DNA of 64,000 nt from an uncultured Cocleimonas sp. (GCF_947495625.1 NZ_CANLZW010000009.1:62001-126000); one strand, 5' to 3'. Positions 1 to 9,606 are shown, counted from the stretch's first letter. The notes: a model not told the origin generated them from the letters alone. A program made the numbers and translations.

Positions 1-206
1 GGAGAGCGTCTATTTAATGGTTCACTCAGTCTTTCAGGCATAAGAGATAATTCAAAGCCATTCTCATATCCATTTGTACCCATTGCCTTTAAACGATGTG
101 CCATACTTTCTGCATAACAATACTTGCACCCTGCAGAAATTTTTGTACAGCCAGTTACAGGATTCCAGGTACGTTCTGTCCATTCTATTTTACTTGTTCC
201 ACTCAT
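1..206 (-). CDS. DUF5131 (phage Gp37/Gp68-like) family protein, N-terminal part only
   Basis: The window edge cuts this gene, leaving the first 68 codons from an ATG at 206. The translation contains KIEWTERTWNPVTGC followed by a cysteine cluster (GCTKISAGCKYCYAE, residues about 19-33). This is the conserved N-terminus of the phage Gp37/Gp68 (DUF5131) family, whose clustered cysteines suggest an iron-sulfur or radical-SAM-like core. Members are common on phages and integrative elements, and their biochemical role is not settled. The next gene inward is a serine resolvase on the same strand, which fits a mobile-element context. Family assignment is confident; function is unknown. Confidence 0.8.
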   Translation of the reverse strand, partial: MSGTSKIEWTERTWNPVTGCTKISAGCKYCYAESMAHRLKAMGTNGYENGFELSLMPERLSEPLNRRS

Positions 207-356
207 ATAAGCCCCTCTATCAGTTGATTGAAATAAATAATTTAAAGTCTGTTATTCACAACAATTATTTTTATTTGTTTAATATATTACACTCCGAACA
301 AAGTTGTCCCACATTTCTTTACTATCTAATTCTTTTCCTTTATATATTCCTATTGA

Positions 357-1027
<671 letters not shown>

Positions 1028-1125
1028 TACTGTTGTGATTTTATTTCAAGTTACCATTTGATCTTTTATTAGCACCCCCAGAGTTAACACTAATTCTTTC
1101 TACTTAAAATACTGGAGGTATTTGA

Positions 1126-1869
1126 CTAGTAAGTCACGTCCTCAATATTAGCTTCTTTTAAGTGTCCTATTAATATAGGTTCCCCGCTTGGTTCTCTAAT
1201 ATTGGTTTTATCTTTACGCTCAACGCTAATAGCAAGTATCCCAACATCTTTCATATTCTGCCATTCGTTCTGGCTAATTTTAATTTCAGTTCTACCTGTA
1301 CTAAAGACTGTACCCATTTTCATTGGCATTCCACCCCGTTTAGGGTGACACCAGAGTACTAGTTCCATATCATATGAAACCAGAACAGGTTTGATGAGTT
1401 CAATGGATAGCTTCATGTCAGATTTTTTGATTTTGGTAATGGCTATTAGCTCATTTGAATCAGACTCAAGCACAGCATTATAAGCGCTTACCGTTGGTGT
1501 TCTGCTCATTGGATTAAACAGTAAAACTGTGGTGACAATCAATGTCATTGTAGCCAGACCTAAGCCTCGTTTAAAATAGCCTGTATTCCACCACGGAAGT
1601 TTTTTATTAATTGCCTGAGTTTTGGGGGAAGATTTTATATGTGTTTCAATATTATTCCACACTTCAATGGAAGGGTGTTCTTCTGGTAATAGCTCAACCA
1701 GGTATGCAAATATATTCTCGTAAGCCTCTACAACAGCACGCAAATAGAAGTGTGTTTCCATTAAGATTTCAAATCGTCTTCTGGATCGACCATGCAGTGA
1801 TCCAAGGGCGTACTCTATGGCGAGTTGTTCGAATAACTCAGGGTTTTGATATCGTTTTAAATTAGACAT
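1126..1869 (-). CDS. RskA/ChrR-like anti-sigma factor, orphan
   Basis: The protein has 247 aa. An N-terminal cytoplasmic region (FEQLAIEYALGSLHGRSRRRFE, about residues 13-34) matches the start of zinc-less anti-sigma domains. One membrane segment follows at about 99-118 (GLGLATMTLIVTTVLLF). The C-terminal periplasmic domain (VLWCHPKRGGMPMKMGTVF) resembles the RskA family (anti-sigma-K). Such proteins normally sit next to their ECF sigma factor, but no sigma gene is present on either side, and the upstream 500 bp shows no sigma-like translation. It opens the copper-resistance block, so a metal or envelope stress role is possible but not shown. Confidence 0.75.
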   Translation of the reverse strand: MSNLKRYQNPELFEQLAIEYALGSLHGRSRRRFEILMETHFYLRAVVEAYENIFAYLVELLPEEHPSIEVWNNIETHIKSSPKTQAINKKLPWWNTGYFKRGLGLATMTLIVTTVLLFNPMSRTPTVSAYNAVLESDSNELIAITKIKKSDMKLSIELIKPVLVSYDMELVLWCHPKRGGMPMKMGTVFSTGRTEIKISQNEWQNMKDVGILAISVERKDKTNIREPSGEPILIGHLKEANIEDVTY

Positions 1870-2367
1870 GTTCTTATATCCTCCTGTTTAAAACTCGTTA
1901 TGTCTTGGTTAATAAGTCCCCTTTTGTTATAAGTTAAAATTCATTGTCTTATGCTTTCATACGTTATGGTTTTGTTTTAGATGCGGTTAAATATTTATAA
2001 AATATAAAAGGATGATATAAGTCATAAAACCACGCGTTTTCAGATTATAGGGACCTAAAGAAAGCTGTTCCTCAGTATTAAATCTTGGTTGTATCTTTTT
2101 ACTACAACAGATTTAAAGGATGAATCTATGATTGATTTTGAAAGAAATTATAATATTCACATTGTATTTATTTTATCGTTATTTTGAATTAGAAATAGCA
2201 GGAAGATAAAAAGATGGCTAAAAGGTGGGGAGGTATTTTTTATCTGAACCAAAGCCTTTCACGAAGCTCTAAGCTTTCATATGACTTTGTTGCATCTGAA
2301 GCTTACAAATCTGTCGTATATCCTTACGACCTTGACAGTTTCTTTTATTTGAAGGTATGCTTGATTT
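1870..2367. other. Intergenic region without a supported gene
   Basis: This 498-base AT-rich stretch separates the minus-strand anti-sigma gene from the plus-strand copper block, so it should carry divergent promoters. I could not pin down a convincing -35/-10 pair. No sigma-factor remnant was seen. A 63-codon reading frame at 2214-2405 has no recognisable features and overlaps the next gene, so it is not called. Confidence 0.4.
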
Positions 2368-2718
2368 ATGTTTCTTCGTATTTTAATCCTGATTTTTGCA
2401 TTTAATGCCTTTATACCATCTGCGGTTGCGATGGGAATGACGGGTAATTGTATGCAAATGGAAGATGCTAATACTGAGATGGTGATGTCACATACTGATT
2501 CTAAATCAAAGATGAGCATGAACTGCGAAATGTCTGATATGGATAAAAGTTGCAGTGACATACTCTGCGCTAGTGGTTGCTTAGCAAGCACTACATCCTA
2601 TCTATTTTCTGATGTGAGCTCGATCTACCATTCAACCGATATTGAGCAGCCAAAATCTGATTTGGCTTATTTCTATAAAATATATCTGGTAATTAACACC
2701 CCCCCACCCCTCGTTTAA
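2368..2718 (+). CDS. Small secreted Met/Cys-rich protein, probably copper-linked
   Basis: This 116-aa protein has an N-terminal signal peptide (FLRILILIFAFNAFIPSAVA). The mature part is rich in Met and Cys (GNCMQMEDAN, MSMNCEMSDMDKSC, ILCASGC). I do not recognise a named family. The composition resembles small periplasmic copper-inducible proteins that precede CopA/CopB genes. It is the first plus-strand gene of the copper block, about 130 bp before the cytochrome c gene. Its last codons run through a C7 tract (NTPPPLV) that is a degenerate copy of the dispersed CACCCCCC motif described elsewhere. Metal binding is inferred. Confidence 0.6.
   Translation: MFLRILILIFAFNAFIPSAVAMGMTGNCMQMEDANTEMVMSHTDSKSKMSMNCEMSDMDKSCSDILCASGCLASTTSYLFSDVSSIYHSTDIEQPKSDLAYFYKIYLVINTPPPLV
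2697..2711 (+). repeat. Dispersed CACCCCCC motif, degenerate copy
   Basis: CACCCCCCCACCCCT at the 3' end of the small Met/Cys-rich gene. The core is present with a seventh C; the CTTTT flank is not conserved. Confidence 0.4.
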
Positions 2719-2845
2719 TTTTTCTTATAAATCGCTGATCTAAAGCGATTGCGCACACTTGCGTTTAAAATTTAGAAAAATAATAAATTTAAGCTTCAGC
2801 TTCTTTGATGCTGGCTTTATACAAAACCAAAACGAGACACTACTA

Positions 2846-3499
2846 ATGAAAAAATTAATTATATCTGGCGTTGCAATGAGCGCCGTAATCTCTACTGTAT
2901 CTTTGTCATATGTGTTTGCGGAAGGCAAACATGCAGGTGGGCATGGTCAAGATGCTGGAAGTGGGCAAGGTGGGGCGCATTGGGCGTCACCGAAAAAAGC
3001 TGCAGCAAGAGTGAATCCTATCAAAAGTGATCAAGCTTCACTTGATCGTGGTAAACAAGTGTTTATGACAAATTGTACTTCATGTCATGGCGCAACCGCT
3101 AAAGGCGATGGTCCTGTTGGCGCAAACCTAAATCCTAAACCTACAGACTTAACCATTATGGCGGGAAATCATCCTGATGGGGATTTTGAGTGGAAAATCG
3201 CAAATGGTAGAGGTGCTATGCCAGCTTGGAAATCTTCCCTTAATCAGACTCAAAGATGGGATGTGGTGAACTACATTCAAACCCTCGAAAACCCAAACGG
3301 CAAAGGAAATATGGCTGGTATGGATCATTCCAAAATGAATAAAGCAAGTATGGCCGATATGGATCACTCGAACATGAGTGAAGCAGACATGAAGGCAATG
3401 ATGGGGCAAAGTTCCTCATTACATTCTAACGAGGATGATCATCACAAAACCAACAAAACAGATGGTCATAACGACAAAAAAAACAGTCACTCTGATTAA
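2846..3499 (+). CDS. Periplasmic cytochrome c with Met/His-rich copper-binding tail
   Basis: The chosen start is ATG 2846, which begins a clean signal peptide (KKLIISGVAMSAVISTVSLS). An upstream in-frame start at 2759 has no such signal. The product has 217 aa. One heme c site, CTSCH, lies at about residue 77 inside TNCTSCHGATAKGDG, with the distal Met probably in GRGAMPAW. After the heme domain (about 60-150) comes a tail with GMDHSKMN, DMDHSNMS, HHKTNKTDGH and similar repeats, like those in the CopB gene downstream. It lies 17 bp before the multicopper oxidase, so it may exchange electrons with that enzyme or buffer copper. The electron-transfer role is inferred. Confidence 0.85.
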   Translation: MKKLIISGVAMSAVISTVSLSYVFAEGKHAGGHGQDAGSGQGGAHWASPKKAAARVNPIKSDQASLDRGKQVFMTNCTSCHGATAKGDGPVGANLNPKPTDLTIMAGNHPDGDFEWKIANGRGAMPAWKSSLNQTQRWDVVNYIQTLENPNGKGNMAGMDHSKMNKASMADMDHSNMSEADMKAMMGQSSSLHSNEDDHHKTNKTDGHNDKKNSHSD

Positions 3500-3516
3500 T
3501 TTAATAGGGATAAATA

Positions 3517-5247
3517 ATGAAAAACGAAAATAAAAATATCCTCGACTTAAATCGTAGACGCTTTGTACAAGGGCTAAGCTCTGGTGGAGTACTCGCTAGT
3601 CTAGGTTTGATGTCAAGTAGCGTGCTTGCATCCAAGCAAGTGATGCAAGAAGTTCCAGTACTCGATGGGCCTGTCTTCGATATGACAATTGAAGAGGTGA
3701 TGGTTAACTTTACAGGTCAAACCAGAGTTGCAACAGCCATTAATGGCTCAATCCCCGCGCCCACTTTACGAATGCGTGAAGGTGATGATATTACGATTAG
3801 GGTTACCAATAAAATGGCTGTCAGCTCTTCTATCCATTGGCATGGCTTGATCTTGCCATATACGATGGATGGCGTCCCGGGCCTTAGTTTTGATGGTATA
3901 GCGCCTGGCGAAACTTATATTTATAAGTTTAAGGCAATACAAAACGGTACTTACTGGTATCACAGTCACTCTGGCTTTCAAGAACAAACAGGTATGTATG
4001 GTTCGATCGTTATCGAACCAAGAAATAATGATGTAGTAAGTTTTGATCGCGACTATGTAGTGTTGCTATCAGATTGGACTGACGAAAAACCTGATGCTGT
4101 TTATGCCAAGCTTAAGAAAATGAGCCACTACTACAATACGCGCGAAAGAACTTTGTCTGATTTCACTAAAGAAGTGAAACAAATGGGTTTAAGTAAGGCG
4201 AAGAAAAGTAGAGATATGTGGAATCAGATGCGCATGAGTGACCGCGACTTATCTGATGTCACAGGCATGACTTATACCTTTTTGACCAATGGAAAAACAC
4301 CCAATGAAGGTTGGATGGGTAGCTTCAAACCCGGTGAACGCGTGCGCCTACGTTTTATTAATGGCTCTGCAATGACCTTCTTTGATATACGCATTCCTGG
4401 TGTAAAAATGGAAGTCATCGCCTCTGACGGACAATATGTTAAGCCCGTAAAAGGTATAGATGAATTCCGTATAGGTGTAGCAGAAACCTATGATGTCATA
4501 GTCCAACCTACTCAAGGATCTCATGCCATATTTGCGCAAACAATCGATCGTTCTGGCTATGCTTTTGGCACCTTAACGAGTAATGGGCAAAAAGCCAAAG
4601 CACCTGCTATGGATGTCGGGCCAATTTTAACTCATACCGATATGGGCATGGATATGGGCGGCATGGATATGAGTGATCCCGCTATGGCAGGAATGGATCA
4701 TAGTGCTATGGATATGGGTAGTATGGCGGCTGCCAAACCACGTGTAGATGTTAAACGTGGCGTACAGACCGACATGATGGCTTCTGGGCCGAAAGTACGA
4801 TTGGATGACCCCGGCGTTGGTCTTCGTAACAACGGACGGCGAGTGTTAACTTACGCTGATCTTCGTAACTATTATCCAACTCAAGATAAACGCGGACCAA
4901 ACCGGGAAATTGAATTACATATGACAGGAAATATGAGTCGTTATATGTGGTCTATCAACGGAGTTGCATATAAGGATGCAAAACCAATAGGTTTGAAGTT
5001 TGGTGAACGCGTGAGATTTACTTTGATTAACGACACGATGATGAATCATCCAGTACATCTTCACGGAATGTGGAGTGAGCTTGAAAGTGGTGACGATAAT
5101 TATCTACCAAAAAAGCACACAATCGTTAATCAACCAGGCGCCAAAGTGAGTTATTTGGTAACAGCTGACGCCAGGGGACAGTGGGCTTATCACTGCCACA
5201 TGCTATATCACATGAAAAGTATGTTCCGCCGCGTAGTCGTTTCATAA
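3517..5247 (+). CDS. copA: CopA-type multicopper oxidase, Tat-exported
   Basis: The protein has 576 aa. A twin-arginine signal is present (NRRRFVQGLSSGG). The four copper-ligand blocks of multicopper oxidases are visible: HWHG at about residue 107, HSH at about 149, HPVHLHG at about 513, and HCHMLYHMKSM near the C-terminus, which carries the type 1 copper ligands. A Met-rich stretch (MGMDMGGMDMSDPAMAGMDH, about 371-395) is typical of the PcoA/CopA copper-resistance subfamily and absent from laccases. It probably oxidises Cu(I) to less toxic Cu(II) in the periplasm. CopB follows 11 bp later. This is not the P-type ATPase also called CopA. Confidence 0.95.
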   Translation: MKNENKNILDLNRRRFVQGLSSGGVLASLGLMSSSVLASKQVMQEVPVLDGPVFDMTIEEVMVNFTGQTRVATAINGSIPAPTLRMREGDDITIRVTNKMAVSSSIHWHGLILPYTMDGVPGLSFDGIAPGETYIYKFKAIQNGTYWYHSHSGFQEQTGMYGSIVIEPRNNDVVSFDRDYVVLLSDWTDEKPDAVYAKLKKMSHYYNTRERTLSDFTKEVKQMGLSKAKKSRDMWNQMRMSDRDLSDVTGMTYTFLTNGKTPNEGWMGSFKPGERVRLRFINGSAMTFFDIRIPGVKMEVIASDGQYVKPVKGIDEFRIGVAETYDVIVQPTQGSHAIFAQTIDRSGYAFGTLTSNGQKAKAPAMDVGPILTHTDMGMDMGGMDMSDPAMAGMDHSAMDMGSMAAAKPRVDVKRGVQTDMMASGPKVRLDDPGVGLRNNGRRVLTYADLRNYYPTQDKRGPNREIELHMTGNMSRYMWSINGVAYKDAKPIGLKFGERVRFTLINDTMMNHPVHLHGMWSELESGDDNYLPKKHTIVNQPGAKVSYLVTADARGQWAYHCHMLYHMKSMFRRVVVS

Positions 5248-5258
5248 AGGGAATAAAC

Positions 5259-6338
5259 ATGAATACAAAAACAAACATTAAAGTCAGTAGCCTAATTTTA
5301 GGTGTATTGGGATCACCAGTTGCGTTAGCGGCAATGGATTGTTCAGACCCAATGCATGCGCAAATGGCAGCGTGTAAATCTAAAGCTATGGATCACTCTA
5401 AGATGGTTATGCCTGCGAAGAAAATGGACCACTCTAAAATGGATCATTCTAAGATGGCTATGCCTGCAAAGAAGATGGACCACTCCAAAATGGATCATTC
5501 TAAGATGGCTATGCCTGCAAAGAAGATGAACCACTCTAAAATGGATCATTCGAAGATGGCTATGCCTGCTGGAGAAATGGATCACTCTAAGATGGCGATG
5601 CCTGGCATGAAGATGGACCACAGCAAAATGAACAAACCATCAATACCAGTTAGTGATGGCTCTGCGGCTACGGATATTCCTTATCTATTTAAGAAGCCTA
5701 AGATGGAAGACGATCCTATTCTCACTAAATTTAACCTAGAATTGTTAGAAGTTCACGATGCTGATGATAGTAACCCAGTCACTTGGGAAGCAGAAGCATG
5801 GGTTGGCAAAGATATAAATAAATTCTGGTTTAAAACAGAGGGTGAGCGCGTTAATGGTGAAACTGAGGAGTTTGAATTACAAGCCCTATATAGCCGAGCT
5901 GTAGATCCATACTGGGATTTCCAAGTAGGTTTGCGCAAAGATTTCAAACCTGAAAGTCGTAATTGGGCAGTCGCAGGTTTCAAAGGACTAGCACCTTATT
6001 ATTTTGAAACAGATGCCGCTTTATTTATTGGAGAGAATGGTAGGTCGGCTTTCCGATTACAAAGTGAATACGAAATGATGCTGACGCAAAAACTAGTATT
6101 AGCACCTGAGTTAGAGTTGAACCTATACGGTAAAGATGACCCAGAACTTGGAATTGGCTCAGGCTTATCAGATGGTAGCTTAGGCTTACGTCTCCGTTAT
6201 GAATTTACCCGTCAATTCGCGCCTTATGTTGGCGTTGAGTATTCGAGTAAATTTGGTAAGACTGCTGATATTGCTAGAGATGAAGGTGAGGATGTTTCAG
6301 ATACACAGTTAGTTCTCGGTATCAAAGCTTGGTTCTAA
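5259..6338 (+). CDS. copB: CopB/PcoB outer-membrane copper resistance protein
   Basis: ATG 5259 was chosen because it follows AAAGGGAATAAAC just after the copA stop and gives a signal peptide. A longer frame from 5181 would overlap copA. The product has 359 aa. After the signal sequence, residues about 44-124 are MDHSKM/AMPAKK repeats that should bind copper. The remaining ~220 aa (from DIPYLFKKPKMEDDP) match the PcoB/CopB beta-barrel domain and end in an aromatic outer-membrane C-terminus (IKAWF). It partners CopA in copper sequestration or export at the outer membrane. The repeats are nearly identical at DNA level, so repeat number probably varies between strains. Confidence 0.93.
   Translation: MNTKTNIKVSSLILGVLGSPVALAAMDCSDPMHAQMAACKSKAMDHSKMVMPAKKMDHSKMDHSKMAMPAKKMDHSKMDHSKMAMPAKKMNHSKMDHSKMAMPAGEMDHSKMAMPGMKMDHSKMNKPSIPVSDGSAATDIPYLFKKPKMEDDPILTKFNLELLEVHDADDSNPVTWEAEAWVGKDINKFWFKTEGERVNGETEEFELQALYSRAVDPYWDFQVGLRKDFKPESRNWAVAGFKGLAPYYFETDAALFIGENGRSAFRLQSEYEMMLTQKLVLAPELELNLYGKDDPELGIGSGLSDGSLGLRLRYEFTRQFAPYVGVEYSSKFGKTADIARDEGEDVSDTQLVLGIKAWF
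5388..5630 (+). repeat. Tandem repeat encoding MDHSKM/AMPAKK units in copB
   Basis: A 51-bp unit (17 aa, MDHSKMDHSKMAMPAKK) occurs about three times in near-perfect tandem, flanked by partial 36-bp units. The repeated DNA codes for the methionine-histidine metal-binding array of CopB. Confidence 0.9.
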
Positions 6339-6399
6339 TCTTAATTTTAGACTGGCTTAACATTTTGGAGCCAGTCTATTTAAAAAAGGAAAAACAGTT

Positions 6400-6882
6400 A
6401 TGAAAAAACTATTTAAACATAAAGTATTGAGTGAAACTTTGACCATTAGCCTACTTTCAATAGTTGCAGTTATTGTTTTATTTAATCCAAGTCAAATTAA
6501 TGCAAATACTGCATTACCAATGCTAACGGTTTATAAAAGTCCCACTTGTGGTTGTTGCAGTAAATGGGTCAAGCATCTCGAAAGTAATGGCTTTGTCGTA
6601 GAAGCCAAAAACCTTAATAACCTTGATTCTATAAAGAGAGAATACGGAATTGAACCGCAATTCCAATCCTGCCATACCGCAAAAATTGGCAATTATGTCG
6701 TTGAAGGTCACGTACCCGCTGAAGATATCAAAAAAATGTTAGCTGAAAAGCCTGATATCCATGGTTTAGCTGTTCCCGGAATGCCAATGGGATCACCCGG
6801 TATGGAAGGTCCTCGAAAAGATAACTACAACGTACTGGCAATAAAAAAAGGCGCTAACCCTACTGTTTATAACAGTCACTAG
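6400..6882 (+). CDS. DUF411 metal-binding protein
   Basis: The product has 160 aa. An N-terminal hydrophobic segment (about 14-32) acts as a signal or anchor. The DUF411 domain follows, with the CGCC motif in YKSPTCGCCSKWVKHL (about residues 46-61), QSCHTA at about 88-93, and the GHVPAEDI and GLAVPGMPMGSPGME segments diagnostic of the family. DUF411 proteins are regularly found in copper-resistance clusters and are thought to bind copper through these cysteines and methionines. It lies 61 bp after copB and 58 bp before the second multicopper oxidase, so it is probably co-expressed. The exact role is not established. Confidence 0.92.
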   Translation: MKKLFKHKVLSETLTISLLSIVAVIVLFNPSQINANTALPMLTVYKSPTCGCCSKWVKHLESNGFVVEAKNLNNLDSIKREYGIEPQFQSCHTAKIGNYVVEGHVPAEDIKKMLAEKPDIHGLAVPGMPMGSPGMEGPRKDNYNVLAIKKGANPTVYNSH

Positions 6883-6940
6883 TGAAAGTCCATGATCATT
6901 AGATTAGTTAGTAAATACTTAAACTTTTAAAGGCATAACC

Positions 6941-8461
6941 ATGAGTAAGTCAATTACAAAAATAACACGAAGAAATTTTGTTAAGGCCGCCGCGACAGCA
7001 GGTTTACTAATACCCTTTAGCCCATCACTAATGGCTAAATCCATTGTCAATAAAGGCAATGCCTTTGTAGTGCCTCCAATGGATACAGGCACTCGTGAAG
7101 GCAATCAGGTGACATTTAATCTATCGATTAATGCTGGGCAAACCATGTTCTTTAATGGAGTCAATACGCCTACATTGGGAATCAATCAAAACTACCTGGG
7201 TCCGGTACTTCGAGCTAAACGAGGTGATACAGTAAAAATAAATGTAACCAATAAAATAAATGAAGTTACGACCTTGCACTGGCATGGCATGACTTTGCCA
7301 GCGAACATGGATGGCGGCCCGCACCAGTTCATCAAACTGGGGCAAACATGGAGTCCACAATTTAAGATTCGTCAAGAAGCCAGCACACTTTGGTATCACT
7401 CTCATGCACTGCATAAAACTGGCCCACAGGTTTATCATGGCCTTGCGGGACTATTTATTGTTGACGATGAAAGTAGTGATCTGCTCGGCTTGCCAAGTGA
7501 GTATGGTGTTGATGACATACCATGTACCATTCAGGATCGTCGTTTTAATCGCGATGGCTCATTGAGTTATTTGACTGCTATGCCAGATCGTATGATGGGT
7601 ATGCAGGGATCAACAATTTTAGTCAACGGTGTTGTTACACCTACACTTAAGGCAAAGAGTACTCTTTTAAGGCTGAGGTTACATAATGGCTCTAATGCCA
7701 GAACGTATCGACTGGCTTTTAGTGATGCAAGACTATTTCATATAATCGCCAGTGATTGTGGATTTTTACCTAGGCCCTTTCAAACCAATGAAGTCAGGCT
7801 AGCTGCTGCAGAGAGGGTAGAAATCCTAGTGGATGTTTCTGATAAAAAACAAATTATGTTAAAAAGCCTGGCAACGTCAGGTGGCGGCATGATGCCAATG
7901 ATGCGCATGATGAATAGCAGTCCGGAAATGAATATCATGCTGATTGATGCCAGTCAGGCGAAACAATCACCCCGAAAAATACCCATAGAATTACGTAACA
8001 ATACTTTAGCTTTAAACCCCAAATCAGCAGTTACGAGACGAAAGTTTGATCTACAAATGGGAATGATGGGGGGTGGCATGGGGATGATGGGTAACATGGC
8101 TGGGGCTGGCAACAGCGGCACAAGCATGTTTCAGATTAATAGTAAATCGATGGATATCAAGCGTATAGATTTTCAGACAAAACGCAATACTACTGAGATT
8201 TGGGAAATTGGAAATAGCTCCCCAATGGCCCATCCATTTCATGTTCACAATGTGCAATTTCGTATTTTAGATAGGAATGGAAAAAGACCACATCCAAGTG
8301 AATCAGGGTTAAAGGATGTCGTCCTCGTTCAAAGCAATGAGAAAGTTAGAATAATCATGAAATTCCCTGAATATTCTGATTCCCAAACACCTTATATGTA
8401 TCACTGTCATATTTTAGAGCACGAAGACCAAGGCATGATGGGACAGTTTGTTGTTGTGTAA
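6941..8461 (+). CDS. CueO-like multicopper oxidase, Tat-exported
   Basis: The protein has 506 aa with a twin-arginine signal (TRRNFVKAAATAGLLIPF). Copper ligands appear as HWHGMTLPANMDGG (about residue 113), WYHSHALHKTG (about 152), HPFHVHNVQF (about 427) and HCHILEHEDQGMMG at the C-terminus. The order matches the CueO/bilirubin oxidase branch and differs from copA at 3517. Met clusters (GGGMMPMMRMM, MGMMGGGMGMMGNM) replace the Met-rich helix of CueO and should gate Cu(I) access. It is probably a periplasmic cuprous oxidase. Two different multicopper oxidases in one cluster suggest different substrates or copper ranges, which is inference. Confidence 0.93.
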   Translation: MSKSITKITRRNFVKAAATAGLLIPFSPSLMAKSIVNKGNAFVVPPMDTGTREGNQVTFNLSINAGQTMFFNGVNTPTLGINQNYLGPVLRAKRGDTVKINVTNKINEVTTLHWHGMTLPANMDGGPHQFIKLGQTWSPQFKIRQEASTLWYHSHALHKTGPQVYHGLAGLFIVDDESSDLLGLPSEYGVDDIPCTIQDRRFNRDGSLSYLTAMPDRMMGMQGSTILVNGVVTPTLKAKSTLLRLRLHNGSNARTYRLAFSDARLFHIIASDCGFLPRPFQTNEVRLAAAERVEILVDVSDKKQIMLKSLATSGGGMMPMMRMMNSSPEMNIMLIDASQAKQSPRKIPIELRNNTLALNPKSAVTRRKFDLQMGMMGGGMGMMGNMAGAGNSGTSMFQINSKSMDIKRIDFQTKRNTTEIWEIGNSSPMAHPFHVHNVQFRILDRNGKRPHPSESGLKDVVLVQSNEKVRIIMKFPEYSDSQTPYMYHCHILEHEDQGMMGQFVVV

Positions 8462-8610
8462 CTAAAGCTATGCCTTAGGTAAAAACATCGTTTTTCAGGA
8501 GCACCATCAATTCTTAGAGAAAAGGGGTACTTATTGAGGAATATGTTCCACACAATCAGTTACTTAAGAGATTTTATTTATAAATAAATAGCCACTAAAA
8601 GGAAAAAACA

Positions 8611-9093
8611 ATGTTAAACAAATTTCTAGTAATCACAGCGGTGTCTTTGATGTCTCTAATAATAGTTTCCTGCGACAGAGATAGCGCTTCAGAAGCTAAA
8701 AAAGTCACGAAAAAAAAAGAAACGGAAATTGTCCAGAACAACAGCAAACGCTGGTATACATCATCACAGTCAATGCGTGGTAGACAAGTTTTCAAGGATA
8801 ACTGTGCAACTTGCCACGGAGACAAAGGCCAGGGCCTGGCTGAGGATTGGCGTAAACCATTAGCAAATGACACTTATCCTGCACCACCCCTAAACGGAAC
8901 TGCGCATACATGGCATCACTCCAAGGAAGCTTTATTACGGACGATCAATAACGGAGGGATTCCTCTAGGAGGGACTATGCCTCAATTTAAAGATAGTCTA
9001 ACAGATAAGCAAAAAGAAGAGGTTCTTGCCTATGTTATGAGTTTGTGGCCTAACAATATTTATATGGCTTGGAAAGAACGTAACCCAAGTTAA
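8611..9093 (+). CDS. Lipoprotein cytochrome c, single heme
   Basis: The product has 160 aa. A lipoprotein signal ends in IIVSC (lipobox cysteine at about residue 21). The heme site CATCH (about 65-69) sits in NCATCHGDKGQG, and the distal Met is likely in GGTMPQFKDSL. The C-terminal helix (EEVLAYVMSLWP) is the usual class I cytochrome c end. It follows the CueO-like oxidase by 149 bp and is the second c-type cytochrome of the block. It could pass electrons from copper oxidation to the respiratory chain; that is inferred from context only. Confidence 0.88.
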   Translation: MLNKFLVITAVSLMSLIIVSCDRDSASEAKKVTKKKETEIVQNNSKRWYTSSQSMRGRQVFKDNCATCHGDKGQGLAEDWRKPLANDTYPAPPLNGTAHTWHHSKEALLRTINNGGIPLGGTMPQFKDSLTDKQKEEVLAYVMSLWPNNIYMAWKERNPS

Positions 9094-9216
9094 GTTTGAA
9101 AATAATTAATAATTTTTGGTCTTCCTATGTGTTAGCTAAGTTTGAGGTTTTATTATTAATTTAACGCAAAACGAAACGCGTCAAATAATTAAATTAAACT
9201 AAACAAGGATACAAAC

Positions 9217-9504
9217 ATGAAACACTTAAATAAAACTATTTTCACAGCAGCATTACTTACTTCATTCTTTTTAGGCCAGCCTGTCCTAGCTGGTGACCAA
9301 GCTGAACACGATAAGTATTCAAATCACTCAGCAACATCGTTTGGCTCTAATACGACTACTCAGAAAATGAAGCATAAGCATGAAGCACAAGCTGGACTTT
9401 ATGATAACACTGGTATCAGAAAATCTAACATGAAAGTGAATTATATGAAGCATGGACATGAAGAAGCTTATTCTGAAGAGCTTTTTCCTAGTGGAAGAAG
9501 ATAA
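9217..9504 (+). CDS. Small secreted His/Lys-rich protein
   Basis: This 95-aa product has a signal peptide (KHLNKTIFTAALLTSFFLGQ, cleavage near VLAGD). The mature part contains scattered His (AEHDKYSNHS, MKHKHEAQ, MKHGHEEAY) and no cysteine. I do not recognise the family. A purine-rich ribosome site (AACAAGGATACAAAC) precedes the ATG, and a strong terminator follows at 9526, so it ends the copper operon. Metal binding is suggested by composition and neighbours only. Confidence 0.65.
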   Translation: MKHLNKTIFTAALLTSFFLGQPVLAGDQAEHDKYSNHSATSFGSNTTTQKMKHKHEAQAGLYDNTGIRKSNMKVNYMKHGHEEAYSEELFPSGRR

Positions 9505-9525
9505 AAAGTTTATTAAGTAACTATA

Positions 9526-9568
9526 AAAGAGCTCCTCTCGAAAAGGGGCTCTTTCATGTTTTTTTTAA
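9526..9568 (+). terminator. Rho-independent terminator of the copper operon
   Basis: AAAGAGCTCCT (9526-9536) pairs with AGGGGCTCTTT (9544-9554) with one G-T pair and a 7-nt loop. A run of eight T follows within 15 bases. It separates the copper genes from the two-component system. Confidence 0.88.
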
Positions 9569-9606
9569 TCAGCATTAATCTTATAGAAAAAAAGGACTAT
9601 TAATCT

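Noticed and set aside
2214-2405. 63-codon frame before the Met/Cys-rich gene
   Set aside because: No recognisable pattern or ribosome site, and it overlaps the supported gene.
5343-5621. His-rich minus-strand frame
   Set aside because: It is the mirror of the MDHSKM repeats in copB; the His richness comes from the repeat DNA.
8068-8075. A GGGGGGTG core in the CueO-like gene
   Set aside because: It arises from Met/Gly codons and lacks the conserved flank, so it was not counted as a motif copy.
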